A DNA stretch of 64,000 nucleotides. Origin: Halosimplex salinum (GTDB lineage Archaea; Halobacteriota; Halobacteria; Halobacteriales; Haloarculaceae). The notes beneath the pieces were generated by a model, which saw only the letters and a list, made by a program, of their open reading frames with translations, searched no databases and was not told the origin of the DNA. Shown one piece after another: positions 8,842 to 17,265 of the stretch (position 1 is its first letter; the number at the start of each line of letters is the position of its first letter). The stretch covers positions 372,001 to 436,000 of the forward strand of contig NZ_QWGG01000001.1 in the NCBI RefSeq assembly GCF_003730195.1. Reading direction: 5' to 3'. The translations under genes and the position numbers were made by a program.

Positions 8842-9900
8842 ATGACCAGCGACCACGTCGACGACGGGACGCTCAGGGAGGAACTGAACGTCTTCGGCTT
8901 CTCCGACACGGAGATCGACACGTACCTCGCCGTCCTCGAACACGGCGAGACGACCGTCAGCACCGTCTCGGAGGAGGCCGACGTGACCCAGCGGGCCGTC
9001 TACAACATCGCCGAACGGCTCGCGGACCGCGACCTCGTTCGCGTCAACGACCACGCCTCGCCGACGACGATCCGGGCGCTCCCGCCCCAGGAGGCGATCG
9101 ACTCGCTCTCGAACCGCCTCGAGTCGATCACGCCGACGCTCGAAGACCGGTTCAACGAGACCGAGCCGCAGACGCCGGAGATACAGATCGTCAAGGCCCG
9201 CGAGACCGCGGTCAAGCGACTCCGGGAGGGGATCTCCGAGGCGGAACACGAGGTGCTCGTCGCCGTCCCGGAACACGCCTACGAGGACATCGAACCGGAA
9301 CTGCAAGCCGCGGTCGACCGCGGCGTGCTCGTCTTCCTGCTGGTCGGCGACGCCGCGGACCTCGACGGCGAGGAGTCGCGACTCGAAGCGTCGGCCGCGG
9401 TGGCGCGCTCCTGGTCCGAGAGTCTGCCGTTCATGTACGCGGCCGACGACGAGTCGGCGATGATCGGCCACTCGGGCATCCTCTCGGGGACGCACGTCGA
9501 CAAGGAGGCCGTCGCCGTCACGCAGGACAACCTCGCCGGGTCCATCGTCGGGCTCTACTTCGGCGCCTACTGGCCGGCCGCGACGGAAATCCACGTCCGG
9601 GAGCCCGACCCGCTCCCCCAGACGTGCGAGTGGCTCCGTCACGCCGCGCTGGAGGCCGCGCTCCACCGGCGCGAGGGGACCGAGCTCTACGCGGACGTGA
9701 CGACGGACGACGGCCCGGAGGTCGAGGGCCGGGTCAGCCAGGTCCGCCAGGCGTTCGTCGAACCCGCGACCAACGAGTACACGCTGGAGACGAGCCTCTA
9801 CCTCGAGACCGACGACGGCGAGGTCAGCGTCGGCGGCCCCGGGTCGTTCATCGAGGACTACGAGGCCGAGCGCGTCGAACTCCGACCGGCCGAACAGTAG
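8842..9900 (+). CDS. TrmB-family sugar-responsive transcriptional regulator
   Basis: 352 residues. The N-terminal winged helix-turn-helix (about residues 5-85) matches TrmB: FGFSDTEIDTYLAVLEHG followed by a recognition region around TQRAVYNIAERLADRDLV. The C-terminal half resembles the TrmB effector domain, which in characterised homologues binds maltose, trehalose or related sugars. Its position behind an alpha-glucosidase and an ABC importer suggests that it controls them. Two copies of ACCATAC, 12 bp apart (8809 and 8821), lie just before the start and could be part of an autoregulatory site. Confidence 0.85.
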   Translation: MTSDHVDDGTLREELNVFGFSDTEIDTYLAVLEHGETTVSTVSEEADVTQRAVYNIAERLADRDLVRVNDHASPTTIRALPPQEAIDSLSNRLESITPTLEDRFNETEPQTPEIQIVKARETAVKRLREGISEAEHEVLVAVPEHAYEDIEPELQAAVDRGVLVFLLVGDAADLDGEESRLEASAAVARSWSESLPFMYAADDESAMIGHSGILSGTHVDKEAVAVTQDNLAGSIVGLYFGAYWPAATEIHVREPDPLPQTCEWLRHAALEAALHRREGTELYADVTTDDGPEVEGRVSQVRQAFVEPATNEYTLETSLYLETDDGEVSVGGPGSFIEDYEAERVELRPAEQ

Positions 9901-9982
9901 CCTCCACTCCCGTCGTTCTCCGACCGGCCGAGCAGTACCCCCTGTCCGCCGTTTTCCCCGTTCTCGATATCCGACCAGTCCC

Positions 9983-9994
9983 CGAACACGTTCG
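9983..9994. promoter_or_regulatory. CGAA-N4-TTCG palindrome before DUF2249 gene
   Basis: CGAACACGTTCG ends 38 nt before the ATG at 10033. It matches the CGAA-N4-TTCG motif that, from memory, is reported for the haloarchaeal oxygen/nitrate-responsive regulator NarO in Haloferax. No TATA-like element is evident downstream, which would fit an activator-dependent promoter. Related sites occur at 11403 and 12752. Confidence 0.55.
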
Positions 9995-10032
9995 GCGCAA
10001 CGCTGGGGGCGGTCGCGGACCGATCTTCGCCC

Positions 10033-10305
10033 ATGTCCACGGGACTGAACGTCGACGCGATACTCGCGGCCAGCGACGCTCCGGAGGACGCCCCGCGGGA
10101 GACGCTGGACGTGCGGGACCTGGGGCCGCCGAAGCCGCTGAAGAACACGCTCGAACGGCTGGTCGACCTCGACGACGACGCGGTCCTCGTCCAGTTGAAC
10201 GACCGCGCCCCCCAGCACCTCTATCCGAAACTCAACGACCGCGGCTACCGGTACGAGACCGTCGAGCGCGACGGCGTCACGGTCACGACTATCTGGCGTC
10301 CATGA
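10033..10305 (+). CDS. DUF2249 domain protein
   Basis: 90 residues. The DUF2249 hallmarks are present: the opening LDVRDLGPPKPL, the central VLVQLNDRAPQHLYPKL and the closing DGVTVTTIWRP. The family is small, is often found near denitrification or low-oxygen respiration genes, and resembles the TusA/SirA fold; its biochemical role is unsettled. The stop overlaps the next ATG (ATGA). It is the first gene after a CGAA-N4-TTCG site. Confidence 0.8.
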   Translation: MSTGLNVDAILAASDAPEDAPRETLDVRDLGPPKPLKNTLERLVDLDDDAVLVQLNDRAPQHLYPKLNDRGYRYETVERDGVTVTTIWRP

Positions 10306-10772
10306 CCGGCGCGTCGTTCACGGACGCCGCCGGCGACAGCCGTTCGGCGGAGACGCCTCGGCCGACGGAGCGAGCGACCGACGCCGAGGTGGAGGCCGCC
10401 GTCGAGCGCATCCACGACCGGGCCGCCGAGATCCGGGACCGCGAGGTCGAGACCGCGCTCGGGAAACTGGACGCGACCGGCGACCTCTCCACGGCCGACC
10501 GCGAGGCAGTCTCCGCGCTCGCCGACCGACTCGTCGCGCGGCTGATCGCGACCCCGGAACGCGGACTTCGGTCGGCCGCAGAGGAGGAGCCGACGGGAGA
10601 GACGGACGGCGCGACGACGGCTGACGAGAACGGCGCAGCGGCGGGCGACGGCGACGCGGACGGCGCCGGGACGACTGACGCGGACGGCACGGCGGCGGGC
10701 GACGCCGACGCGGACGGCGCCGGGACGACTGACGCGGACACTATCGAGACGGCGCTGGACCTGTTCGGGTAG
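10302..10772 (+). CDS. Free-standing glutamyl-tRNA reductase C-terminal-like (dimerisation) protein
   Basis: 156 residues. Residues about 30-92 read like the helical dimerisation domain that ends HemA: RAAEIRDREVETALGKL, then DREAVSALADRLVARLIATP. The catalytic and NADPH domains are absent. The tail (about 95-150) is acidic, low complexity and contains a duplicated 18-residue unit. It is translationally coupled to the DUF2249 gene by ATGA. A role in tuning haem synthesis or binding a haem-enzyme partner is possible but is inference; the similarity could be limited to a helical hairpin. Confidence 0.65.
   Translation: MTGASFTDAAGDSRSAETPRPTERATDAEVEAAVERIHDRAAEIRDREVETALGKLDATGDLSTADREAVSALADRLVARLIATPERGLRSAAEEEPTGETDGATTADENGAAAGDGDADGAGTTDADGTAAGDADADGAGTTDADTIETALDLFG
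10638..10739. repeat. 54-bp period tandem duplication inside a coding region
   Basis: Two 48-bp copies (10638-10685 and 10692-10739) differ at one base. In frame, they duplicate an Ala/Gly/Asp-rich 18-residue unit in the acidic tail of the HemA-like protein, and so preserve the reading frame. Confidence 0.85.
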
Positions 10773-10808
10773 TCGATTTTCGGGTCGAAAATTGTGGAAT
10801 CCGCCGAG

Positions 10809-11132
10809 TCAGCCCTCGGCGAGTACGAGCAGCGCGACGCTGTCCTCCCGGGCGGTCGGCGAGATGTCCTGGTCGCCCGAGAAGCGGGCGGCGTCGCCCG
10901 CGACCAGTTCGTGCGTCTCCTCGCCCAGTTCCATCTCGAGTTCGCCCTCGATCACGTAGCAGACGATCTCCTCGTCGGGGTGCTGGTGGGGCGGAACACG
11001 ATCGCCGGCCTCGAGCGCGAGGCGGACGGTCTTCGGTGCCCCCTCGAAGAGGACGCCGCGGCCATCGCCGTCGAGGTCGGGCAGGTGGACGAGTTCGGTC
11101 TCGGTCTCGGGCGCGGAGTCCGCGTCGGTCAT
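10809..11132 (-). CDS. Cupin-domain protein
   Basis: 107 residues, a single small beta-barrel. The first cupin motif is visible as GDRVPPHQHPDEEIVCYVIEG, giving two His and a Glu as metal ligands. The second motif, normally with a His, reads GDAARFSGDQDISPTARE and seems to lack a clear His, so metal binding may be weak. Its ATG overlaps the stop of the upstream DUF2249 gene by 4 nt. Substrate unknown. Confidence 0.75.
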   Translation of the reverse strand: MTDADSAPETETELVHLPDLDGDGRGVLFEGAPKTVRLALEAGDRVPPHQHPDEEIVCYVIEGELEMELGEETHELVAGDAARFSGDQDISPTAREDSVALLVLAEG

Positions 11133-11362
11133 ACCTTGGGGAGGTCGGCGACGAACTCGTCGACGTCCCGACGCTCCACGTCGTAGTTGTCCGCGTCGAA
11201 GTCCTCGACCTCCGCCTGGAACTCGTAGAACAGCGGCTTCGGCTCGTGGTCGTTCACGATCCGGAGCGTCTCACCGCTGTCGAGGTCCTCGAAGGCCTCG
11301 TGGATCATCGGATGGCGCTCCGGCGGCGGCACGTCCCGGATGTCGAGCGTCGTAGCTGGCAT
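11129..11362 (-). CDS. DUF2249 domain protein (second copy)
   Basis: 77 residues with LDIRDVPPPERHPMI and LRIVNDHEPKPLFYEF, the typical DUF2249 halves. It is clearly diverged from the copy at 10033. It leads the two-gene minus-strand unit with the cupin. The palindrome at 11403-11414 ends 40 nt before its start, the same spacing as at the other DUF2249 gene. Confidence 0.8.
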   Translation of the reverse strand: MPATTLDIRDVPPPERHPMIHEAFEDLDSGETLRIVNDHEPKPLFYEFQAEVEDFDADNYDVERRDVDEFVADLPKV

Positions 11363-11402
11363 GCACTCGGAGGTACGCCGGCCGACGGCCTGTCCCTTCG
11401 GA

Positions 11403-11414
11403 CGAACATGTTCG
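11403..11414. promoter_or_regulatory. CGAA-N4-TTCG palindrome in divergent region
   Basis: CGAACATGTTCG is a perfect 12-bp palindrome between the minus-strand DUF2249-cupin unit (start 11362) and the plus-strand membrane gene (start 11500). It could serve both. The half-site spacing and the central AYATG-like bases match the sites at 9983 and 12752. Confidence 0.6.
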
Positions 11415-11499
11415 ATGGTGTGTACCGCTCGGGACGAGGAGGGGTCCGCGACGGCGTTCGCCGCCAGATTGAGGGGGCCCGCGGTCGCAGGTTCGCGGG

Positions 11500-12687
11500 A
11501 TGTCGTCGGCGACGCTCTCCCGATGGTCGCGCGCGCTGGTCGCGAGCGGCGTCTGCTGGCTCGTGGGCTGGCAGGCGGCGGCCGTTGCCGGCCTGCCCCG
11601 GCGGACGACCGTGACGCTCGGGCTCTTCGGCTTCGTCCTGCACGTCGTCTTCGGGAAGGCGTACTCGCTGGTCCCCTCCTACTTCGACCGCAACCTGGCG
11701 TGGCCGTTCGCTCCGGCGCTGCACCTGCCGCTCGCGGCGGTCGGAACGCTCGGACTCGCCCTCGACCCGCTCGCCGGTGTGCCCGATGCGGTGGGGGCCG
11801 TCGGGGCCGCGGCGTGGGCGGCCGGTCTCGCGGTGTTCCTCGGGACCCTCGGCTGGACGCTCAGGGACAACGAGACCGGCGCGGAGACGGGGACCGGCGA
11901 CCACAACGCCGCCCGACGGCCGGTCGACCGCGCGGCGAACCTGTTCGTCCCGGTCGTCCTCGCCTATCTCGCCCTCGGGTCCTGGGAGACGCTCGCGGCG
12001 CACACCGTGATCGCGCCCGTCCTCGACGGCTACCCGCCGCGTGCGACGCACTTGCTCGCCGCGGGCGGCGCCGCGCTGCTCGTCTTCGCCGTCGGGTTCC
12101 GACTCCTCCCTCGCTTTCTCGTCGCGACCGTTCCCTCGCGGGTCCCGTGGGTCGTCCTGCCGACGGGCGCGCTCGGGCCGGCACTGCTCGCCGCGGGCCT
12201 CCCCGCCGGCTCCGTCTTCCGAACGGGCGCTATCGTCGAAGCCGTCGCCGTGTTCGGGTTCGCGGCCGCGTACGTCCACCTCTACCGGTCGAGCGACCGC
12301 CGGCGCGTGGGCTTCTACGGCCCGCTCGTCGGCGTCGGGTTCGGCGTGCTCGCCGTCGTGCTCGGGCTCTCCTTCGCGTTCGGCCCGGTCGACCCAGCTC
12401 TCGTCGCCGCCCACTACCGCCTGAACCTCCTCGGCTTCCTCGGGCTGACCGTCGTCGGCGTCACGTTCCAGTTCTACCCGCCGACGGTCGGTCGGTTCCC
12501 CGGCGCGGGCGACGACCTCGCGACCGCGGCGCTGGGACTCATGGCCGGAGGGCTGGTGGCGGAAGTCGCCGGTGCCGCGGCGTCGGCCGCCCTCGCGGTC
12601 GGTGCCGGGCGCGTGCTGGCTCTCCTCGGAGCGCTCGCCTACGCGTATCTCGTCCTCGGTGTGTTCATCCAGCGCGCCCGGGACTGA
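11500..12687 (+). CDS. Polytopic membrane protein, NnrS/haem-copper-oxidase-like
   Basis: 395 residues, almost entirely hydrophobic, with about 11-12 predicted helices. Conserved-looking polar points are H49 in LHVVFGKAYSLVPSYFDR and the segment HYRLNLLGFLGLTVVGVTFQFYP. Such motifs recall the NnrS family and other relatives of oxidase subunit I, which are associated with NO stress and denitrification. The oxidase metal ligands themselves are not all present. It lies between the DUF2249 unit and an oxidase subunit I gene. Function is unproven. Confidence 0.6.
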   Translation: MSSATLSRWSRALVASGVCWLVGWQAAAVAGLPRRTTVTLGLFGFVLHVVFGKAYSLVPSYFDRNLAWPFAPALHLPLAAVGTLGLALDPLAGVPDAVGAVGAAAWAAGLAVFLGTLGWTLRDNETGAETGTGDHNAARRPVDRAANLFVPVVLAYLALGSWETLAAHTVIAPVLDGYPPRATHLLAAGGAALLVFAVGFRLLPRFLVATVPSRVPWVVLPTGALGPALLAAGLPAGSVFRTGAIVEAVAVFGFAAAYVHLYRSSDRRRVGFYGPLVGVGFGVLAVVLGLSFAFGPVDPALVAAHYRLNLLGFLGLTVVGVTFQFYPPTVGRFPGAGDDLATAALGLMAGGLVAEVAGAAASAALAVGAGRVLALLGALAYAYLVLGVFIQRARD

Positions 12688-12751
12688 CGGCGGCTCGACC
12701 GCCAGCGTGCACGCGCCCGCGGTACCCGTGTCTCGGTCGGAGATGGCGATC

Positions 12752-12772
12752 CGAATATGTTCCCGCGAACAT
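12752..12772. promoter_or_regulatory. CGAA-N4-TTC(C) site and overlapping palindrome before oxidase gene
   Basis: CGAATATGTTCC (12752-12763) matches the motif at 9983 and 11403 except for the last base, and ends 40 nt before the ATG at 12804. It overlaps a perfect palindrome ATGTTC-CCGC-GAACAT (12757-12772). A hairpin-capable GGGGG...CCCCC (12781-12797) follows in the leader. Confidence 0.5.
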
Positions 12773-12803
12773 CCACGGGAGGGGGCGTCGAATCCCCCGT
12801 CAC

Positions 12804-14609
12804 ATGGCTGATATCGCGACGCTCACGCTGTCCGGGCTGACAGCGGTCTTCCTTCTGGGCGTGTTCGTCTGGGTCGTACGGCTCGAAGACTGGCGCTCGT
12901 ACACGCCGCAGGTCGGAGACGGCGGCGGCGCCGCGGGCGGCGGGGCCTACGGCACTGACCGGGAGCACGCACACAAACCGAGCGGGATCGTTCGCTGGCT
13001 AACCACCGTCGACCACAAGGACATCGGGCTCATGTACGGCGTCTTCGCCGTCCTCTCGTTCGCCTGGGGCGGGGTCGCGGTCATGCTGATGCGCTTCGAG
13101 CTGATGACGCCGACCTCGAACTTCCTCGAGAGCGGCGTCTACAACGGCCTGCTCACCAGTCACGGCATCACGATGCTATTTTTATTCGGGACGCCGATGC
13201 TCGCGGCGTTCTCGAACTACTTCGTCCCGCTGCTGATCGGCGCCGACGACATGGCGTTCCCGCGGATCAACGCCATCGCGTTCTGGCTCCTTCCCCCCGG
13301 CGCCCTGCTGATCTGGGGCGGCTTCCTCCTGCCGAGTCTCGCGCCCGCCCAGACGGCGTGGACGATGTACACGCCGCTGTCGGTCGAACAGACCAACGCC
13401 GGCGTCGACCTCATGCTGCTGGGCCTGCACCTCACCGGCGTCTCGGCGACGATGGGCGCGATCAACTTCATCGCGACCATCGCGACCGAACGCGGCGAGG
13501 ACGTGACCTGGGCGAACCTCGACATCTTCTCGTGGACCGTGCTCACGCAGTCGGGACAGATCGTCTTCGCCTTCCCGCTGCTGGGGAGCGCTATCGTCAT
13601 GCTCCTGCTCGACCGCAACCTCGGCACGACGTTCTACGCGATCGGCGAGGGCGGCGGGCCGATGCTGTGGCAGCACCTGTTCTGGTTCTTCGGCCACCCC
13701 GAGGTGTACATCCTCGTGCTCCCGCCGATGGGGCTGATCAGCTACATCCTCCCGAAGTTCACCGGCCGGAAGCTGTTCGGGTTCAAGTTCGTCGTCTACT
13801 CCACGCTGGCGCTCGGGGTCCTGAGCTTCGGCGTCTGGGCCCACCACATGTTCGCGACGGGGATGGACCCGCGCCTGCGCGCCTCGTTCATGGCCGTCTC
13901 GCTGGCTGTGGCGGTCCCGTCGGCGGTCAAGACGTTCAACTGGATCGCGACGATGTGGAACGGGCGACTCAGGCTCACCGCCCCCTTCCTCTTCTGTGTC
14001 GGGTTCATCGCGAACTTCATCGTCGGCGGCGTGACCGGGGTGTTCGAAGCGTCCATCCCAGTCGACCTGCTCCTGCACGACAGCTACCACGTCGTCGCGC
14101 ACTTCCACTACGTCATCATGGGCGGCATCGCGTTCGCCGTCTTCGCGGGGATCTACTACTGGTTCCCGCTCTACACGGGCAAGATGTACCAGCGGACGCT
14201 CGCGAAGTGGCACTTCTGGCTGACGATGGTCGGGACCAACCTCACCTTCTTCCCGATGATCCTGCTCGGCTACGCCGGCATGCCGCGCCGGTACGCGACC
14301 TACTCGCTGGATGTCGGCCCCGAACTGCTGTTCACGCTCCTCCACCGCTCGGCGACGCTCGGCGCCCTGATCCTCGCCGTCGGCCAGCTGATCTTCGTCT
14401 GGAACATCGTCCAGTCGTGGCTCGAAGGCCCGCTCGTGCGGGACGGCGACCCGTGGGACCTGAAGGAGACCAACCAGCACGGCCGCGAGTGGGCGTGGTT
14501 CGAACAGCAGCGGGAGACGACGCTGGCGACCGACGGCGGGGAGCGTGTCGAAGACGCACGACCCTCGTCGGACGTGTCCGACGGCGGGGAGAGCGACGGC
14601 GACGACTGA
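12804..14609 (+). CDS. Haem-copper oxidase subunit I (A-type cytochrome c/quinol oxidase)
   Basis: 601 residues, about 13 helices including one extra N-terminal helix before the canonical twelve. Active-site residues are present: HGITMLFLFG (low-spin haem His), WFFGHPEVYILVLPP (CuB His, the Glu of the D-channel and the cross-linked Tyr), VWAHHMF (two CuB His), SYHVVAHFHYV (haem ligands) and the K-channel Lys in SAVKTFNW. The HPEVY motif marks an O2 reductase rather than a nitric oxide reductase. The C-terminus is acidic. No subunit II or III gene lies nearby, which is unusual. ATG 12804 follows the palindrome cluster at 12752-12772. Confidence 0.92.
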   Translation: MADIATLTLSGLTAVFLLGVFVWVVRLEDWRSYTPQVGDGGGAAGGGAYGTDREHAHKPSGIVRWLTTVDHKDIGLMYGVFAVLSFAWGGVAVMLMRFELMTPTSNFLESGVYNGLLTSHGITMLFLFGTPMLAAFSNYFVPLLIGADDMAFPRINAIAFWLLPPGALLIWGGFLLPSLAPAQTAWTMYTPLSVEQTNAGVDLMLLGLHLTGVSATMGAINFIATIATERGEDVTWANLDIFSWTVLTQSGQIVFAFPLLGSAIVMLLLDRNLGTTFYAIGEGGGPMLWQHLFWFFGHPEVYILVLPPMGLISYILPKFTGRKLFGFKFVVYSTLALGVLSFGVWAHHMFATGMDPRLRASFMAVSLAVAVPSAVKTFNWIATMWNGRLRLTAPFLFCVGFIANFIVGGVTGVFEASIPVDLLLHDSYHVVAHFHYVIMGGIAFAVFAGIYYWFPLYTGKMYQRTLAKWHFWLTMVGTNLTFFPMILLGYAGMPRRYATYSLDVGPELLFTLLHRSATLGALILAVGQLIFVWNIVQSWLEGPLVRDGDPWDLKETNQHGREWAWFEQQRETTLATDGGERVEDARPSSDVSDGGESDGDD

Positions 14610-14666
14610 CCGTCGCCTACCGCTTCGGAGCCGACACTTCATTGCGTGGGCGACCGAACCCCGACC

Positions 14667-15128
14667 ATGGCCGAGGACATCGACCGCGCTCGGATGGTGG
14701 GGATCAACCACGTCGCGCTGACCGTCGGCGACGCCGACGAGGCGCGCGCGTTCTACGAGTCGATATTCGCGTTCCCCGTCCGCGGCGAGACAGACAGCGC
14801 CGTCTTCCTCGACATGGGCGACCAGTTCCTCGCGCTCTCCGAAGCCGACGACGCGGGCGAGTCGAGCGACGCACACCGGCACTTCGGTGTCGTCGTCGAC
14901 GACACCGACCTCGTTGCGGACCGACTCGCCGAGGAGAGCGTCGAACTGTTGGAGGGTCCCGGACTCGACTTCCGGGACCCGTGGGGGAATCGGATACAGG
15001 TCGTCGCCTACGAGGACGTGCAGTTCACGAAAACCGACCACGTGCTCGCGGGGATGGACCTCTCGGGGCTCGAAAAGACCGACGACGCCGTCGCGGAACT
15101 CGCCGAGAAGGGGATGGCCCCGGAGTGA
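14667..15128 (+). CDS. VOC (glyoxalase/bleomycin-resistance fold) family protein
   Basis: 153 residues. The start reads INHVALTVGDADEARAFYESI, the first VOC beta-alpha-beta unit, and FGVVVDDTDLVADRL with LDFRDPWGNRIQVVAY forms the second. His in NHVAL and in HRHFGV, plus the Gln/Glu positions, could bind a metal. ATG 14667 is preferred over GTG 14646 because it begins directly before the fold and has a T-rich promoter element about 25 nt upstream. Substrate unknown. Confidence 0.8.
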   Translation: MAEDIDRARMVGINHVALTVGDADEARAFYESIFAFPVRGETDSAVFLDMGDQFLALSEADDAGESSDAHRHFGVVVDDTDLVADRLAEESVELLEGPGLDFRDPWGNRIQVVAYEDVQFTKTDHVLAGMDLSGLEKTDDAVAELAEKGMAPE

Positions 15129-15293
15129 CCGGCCGCTCGCGCCACTCCCGTCGCGGAAACTGTCGGCTCCGATACACTGCGGAGACCGCTGGGCCGAATC
15201 CCTCCCGGTCGAGCCTGTAATTCCGGCTAACACTACTGACAGCCGGTAAATACGCACGAAAAACATTTACAATTGGTAGCCATTGGCACGGGT

Positions 15294-16262
15294 ATGGACG
15301 AGTACCTGTCGAGGAAGTCCCTCCGGGTGGTAGTGGTGGGAATCGTGGCGATGGCGGCGATCGCCGTCGGTGCGGCGACGATCGCGTCGGTGGTGGACGC
15401 CGGTCCGTCGGAGACGGGCGAACCGGTCCAGGACGGCGATCCGAACCCGCCGCCTATCGACGGGGGATCGATGACGCCGACGCCCGACGGCCCGGAGGAG
15501 CCGACGCAGACGCCGGGGACGCCGGGAGAGCCGAGAGAGCCGATCGAGATGACGCGGTGTATCAAGCCGCTGGCGTCGTGGTACGGCGGAGTCGTCTACT
15601 TCGGCGCGTTCGCCGCGCTCGTGGTGACGATCAAGCGGCGGTACTCCGCCGGCGCGTCGCTCCTCGGACTGTACGCTATCGCGCCGCCGGCGCTGCTCTC
15701 CTACTTCCTCTCGACGGACTGCCCCTCGTGGGGCGGGCCGGGCGTCGGGAACGGGTCGCTGGGCGGAGACCTCGGGGGCGACTTCGCGGGCAACCCGCTC
15801 GTCTCGACCAACCTGCCGCCGGAGGTGATCCTCGGCGCGTTCGGGGTCGTCCTCGTCGGGACGGCGGCCGTCCTGCTCCGCGCCTCGGGCGGCCAGACCG
15901 TCACCCAGATCGACCAGGGAGAGCGCGCGACCGACGACGGCGACCCCGTCGACCCGCGTGACTTCGCGGTCGCGGCGGGTCGCGTGGCGGACCGGCTGGA
16001 AGCCCGCAACGCCGACGTGGACAACGAGGTGTACCGCGCGTGGTGGGAGATGACCAGTCTGCTCGACGTCGCCGACCCCGACACGGCGACGCCCGGGGAG
16101 TTCGCCGACGCGGCCGTGGCCGTCGGACTCGACGAGACCGACGTGGCCGAACTCACGCGGCTGTTCGAGGAGGTCCGCTACGGCGAGCGCGACGTCGTCG
16201 ATCGGGAGGAGCGTGCCGTCTCCGTGTTCCGCTCGATCGAGGAGTCCTACGGCGACGAGTAG
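15294..16262 (+). CDS. DUF4129 domain membrane protein
   Basis: 322 residues: an N-terminal helix (about 8-30), a Pro/Asp-rich external loop, two further helices near residues 95-140, another near 180-200, and a cytoplasmic C-terminal DUF4129 domain (about 225-320) with VYRAWWEMTSLL and the acidic FEEVRYGERDV region. In haloarchaea this family usually lies beside MoxR/DUF58/transglutaminase genes; here only the lipoprotein follows. ATG 15294 lies 24-30 nt after the TATA-like CATTTAC (15264-15270), indicating a leaderless mRNA. Confidence 0.75.
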   Translation: MDEYLSRKSLRVVVVGIVAMAAIAVGAATIASVVDAGPSETGEPVQDGDPNPPPIDGGSMTPTPDGPEEPTQTPGTPGEPREPIEMTRCIKPLASWYGGVVYFGAFAALVVTIKRRYSAGASLLGLYAIAPPALLSYFLSTDCPSWGGPGVGNGSLGGDLGGDFAGNPLVSTNLPPEVILGAFGVVLVGTAAVLLRASGGQTVTQIDQGERATDDGDPVDPRDFAVAAGRVADRLEARNADVDNEVYRAWWEMTSLLDVADPDTATPGEFADAAVAVGLDETDVAELTRLFEEVRYGERDVVDREERAVSVFRSIEESYGDE

Positions 16263-16349
16263 ACGAGTAGGCCCGTGAGAGCGGCGGTCGAGTCCGTCCG
16301 CCGCCGAACCGCCGCGGTCCTTTTCCGCACACGAACCGAACGTCGGCGT

Positions 16350-17195
16350 ATGCGCGCCGCGGCAGTCGTCGTCGTTCTCGTCGTTCTCGCCGGCTGTAGC
16401 GGGATCGTTCCGGGGCCTGACCCCGACTCCGGCCCCGAGACGGTGACGCCCGCGCCCGTGCCGACCGACGAGGGGTTCCCGCCGGGCATCGGCCCGTCGG
16501 GCGTGACAGACTCGTCGGCGCTCGCGGTGGCACACGCCGCCGCACTCGACGGGAACGCGTACACGCTGCTCTCTAACCGGACGGTCCGCAGACCGAACGG
16601 GTCGATCCGGTCGGTGCTCGCGGTCGAACTCGAACTCTCGCCGTCGCGGCGGTATCACGTCGACGTCTCCGTCCGGGGCCCGGACGCGCCGGTCGTCATC
16701 GGTGAACCGCCGACCCGCGCCGAGTACTGGGCCGACGACGAGACGTACCTCCGCCGGCAGGTGATCGACAACAGAACGGAGTACAGCCGGTACGACGCCT
16801 CAGAGGACTACGTCGGGACCTGGCGGTTCTGGCTGGGGACGGTGGCGCTCGACATTGGACCGGAGGCCGACCTCCGACGGACGCTCGACAGCTTCCGGAC
16901 GAGCGTCGCCGAGCGGACGACCGACGACGGCCGAGAACTGGTCCACATCGTCGGAACAGCGACGCGCTCCGACGAGTTCGTGGACGACCAGAGCGACGCC
17001 GGCGCGGTCACGAACGCCACGCTTCACGCGTTCGTCACCGAGTCGGGCTTCGTCGAATCGTATCACGTCGTCTACGACGCCGAGCGGGCCGACGGCTCGG
17101 TGGTTCGCGTCAGGCGCTCGGTCCGGTTCCGCGAGGTGGGGTCGACGACGGTCGACCGGCCGTCGTGGTACGACGAAGCGGTCGCGCAGGGGTGA
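16350..17195 (+). CDS. Haloarchaeal lipoprotein of unknown function
   Basis: 281 residues with a short signal and lipobox VVLAGCSG (Cys about residue 15), then a Pro/Asp/Thr linker. The exported domain is mostly beta, with recurrent patterns such as YHVDVSVRGP, EYWADDETYLRR and ESYHVVYDAERADGSVV that recall outer-surface lipoproteins of halophiles. ATG 16350 is chosen because it starts directly at the signal peptide and follows a T-rich element about 25 nt upstream. It is not part of a recognisable pathway. Confidence 0.7.
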   Translation: MRAAAVVVVLVVLAGCSGIVPGPDPDSGPETVTPAPVPTDEGFPPGIGPSGVTDSSALAVAHAAALDGNAYTLLSNRTVRRPNGSIRSVLAVELELSPSRRYHVDVSVRGPDAPVVIGEPPTRAEYWADDETYLRRQVIDNRTEYSRYDASEDYVGTWRFWLGTVALDIGPEADLRRTLDSFRTSVAERTTDDGRELVHIVGTATRSDEFVDDQSDAGAVTNATLHAFVTESGFVESYHVVYDAERADGSVVRVRRSVRFREVGSTTVDRPSWYDEAVAQG

Positions 17196-17265
17196 GCGCC
17201 GTCGCGGCAGCGACCCGAATCGATTCGGCGGTGGCGGCTTCGGACCGCCGGGCGAACGCTCCGGT

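Noticed and set aside
12804-14609. Nitric oxide reductase NorB
   Set aside because: The HPEVY motif keeps the oxidase-specific cross-linked Tyr, and the K-channel Lys is present; NorB has Glu-based replacements.
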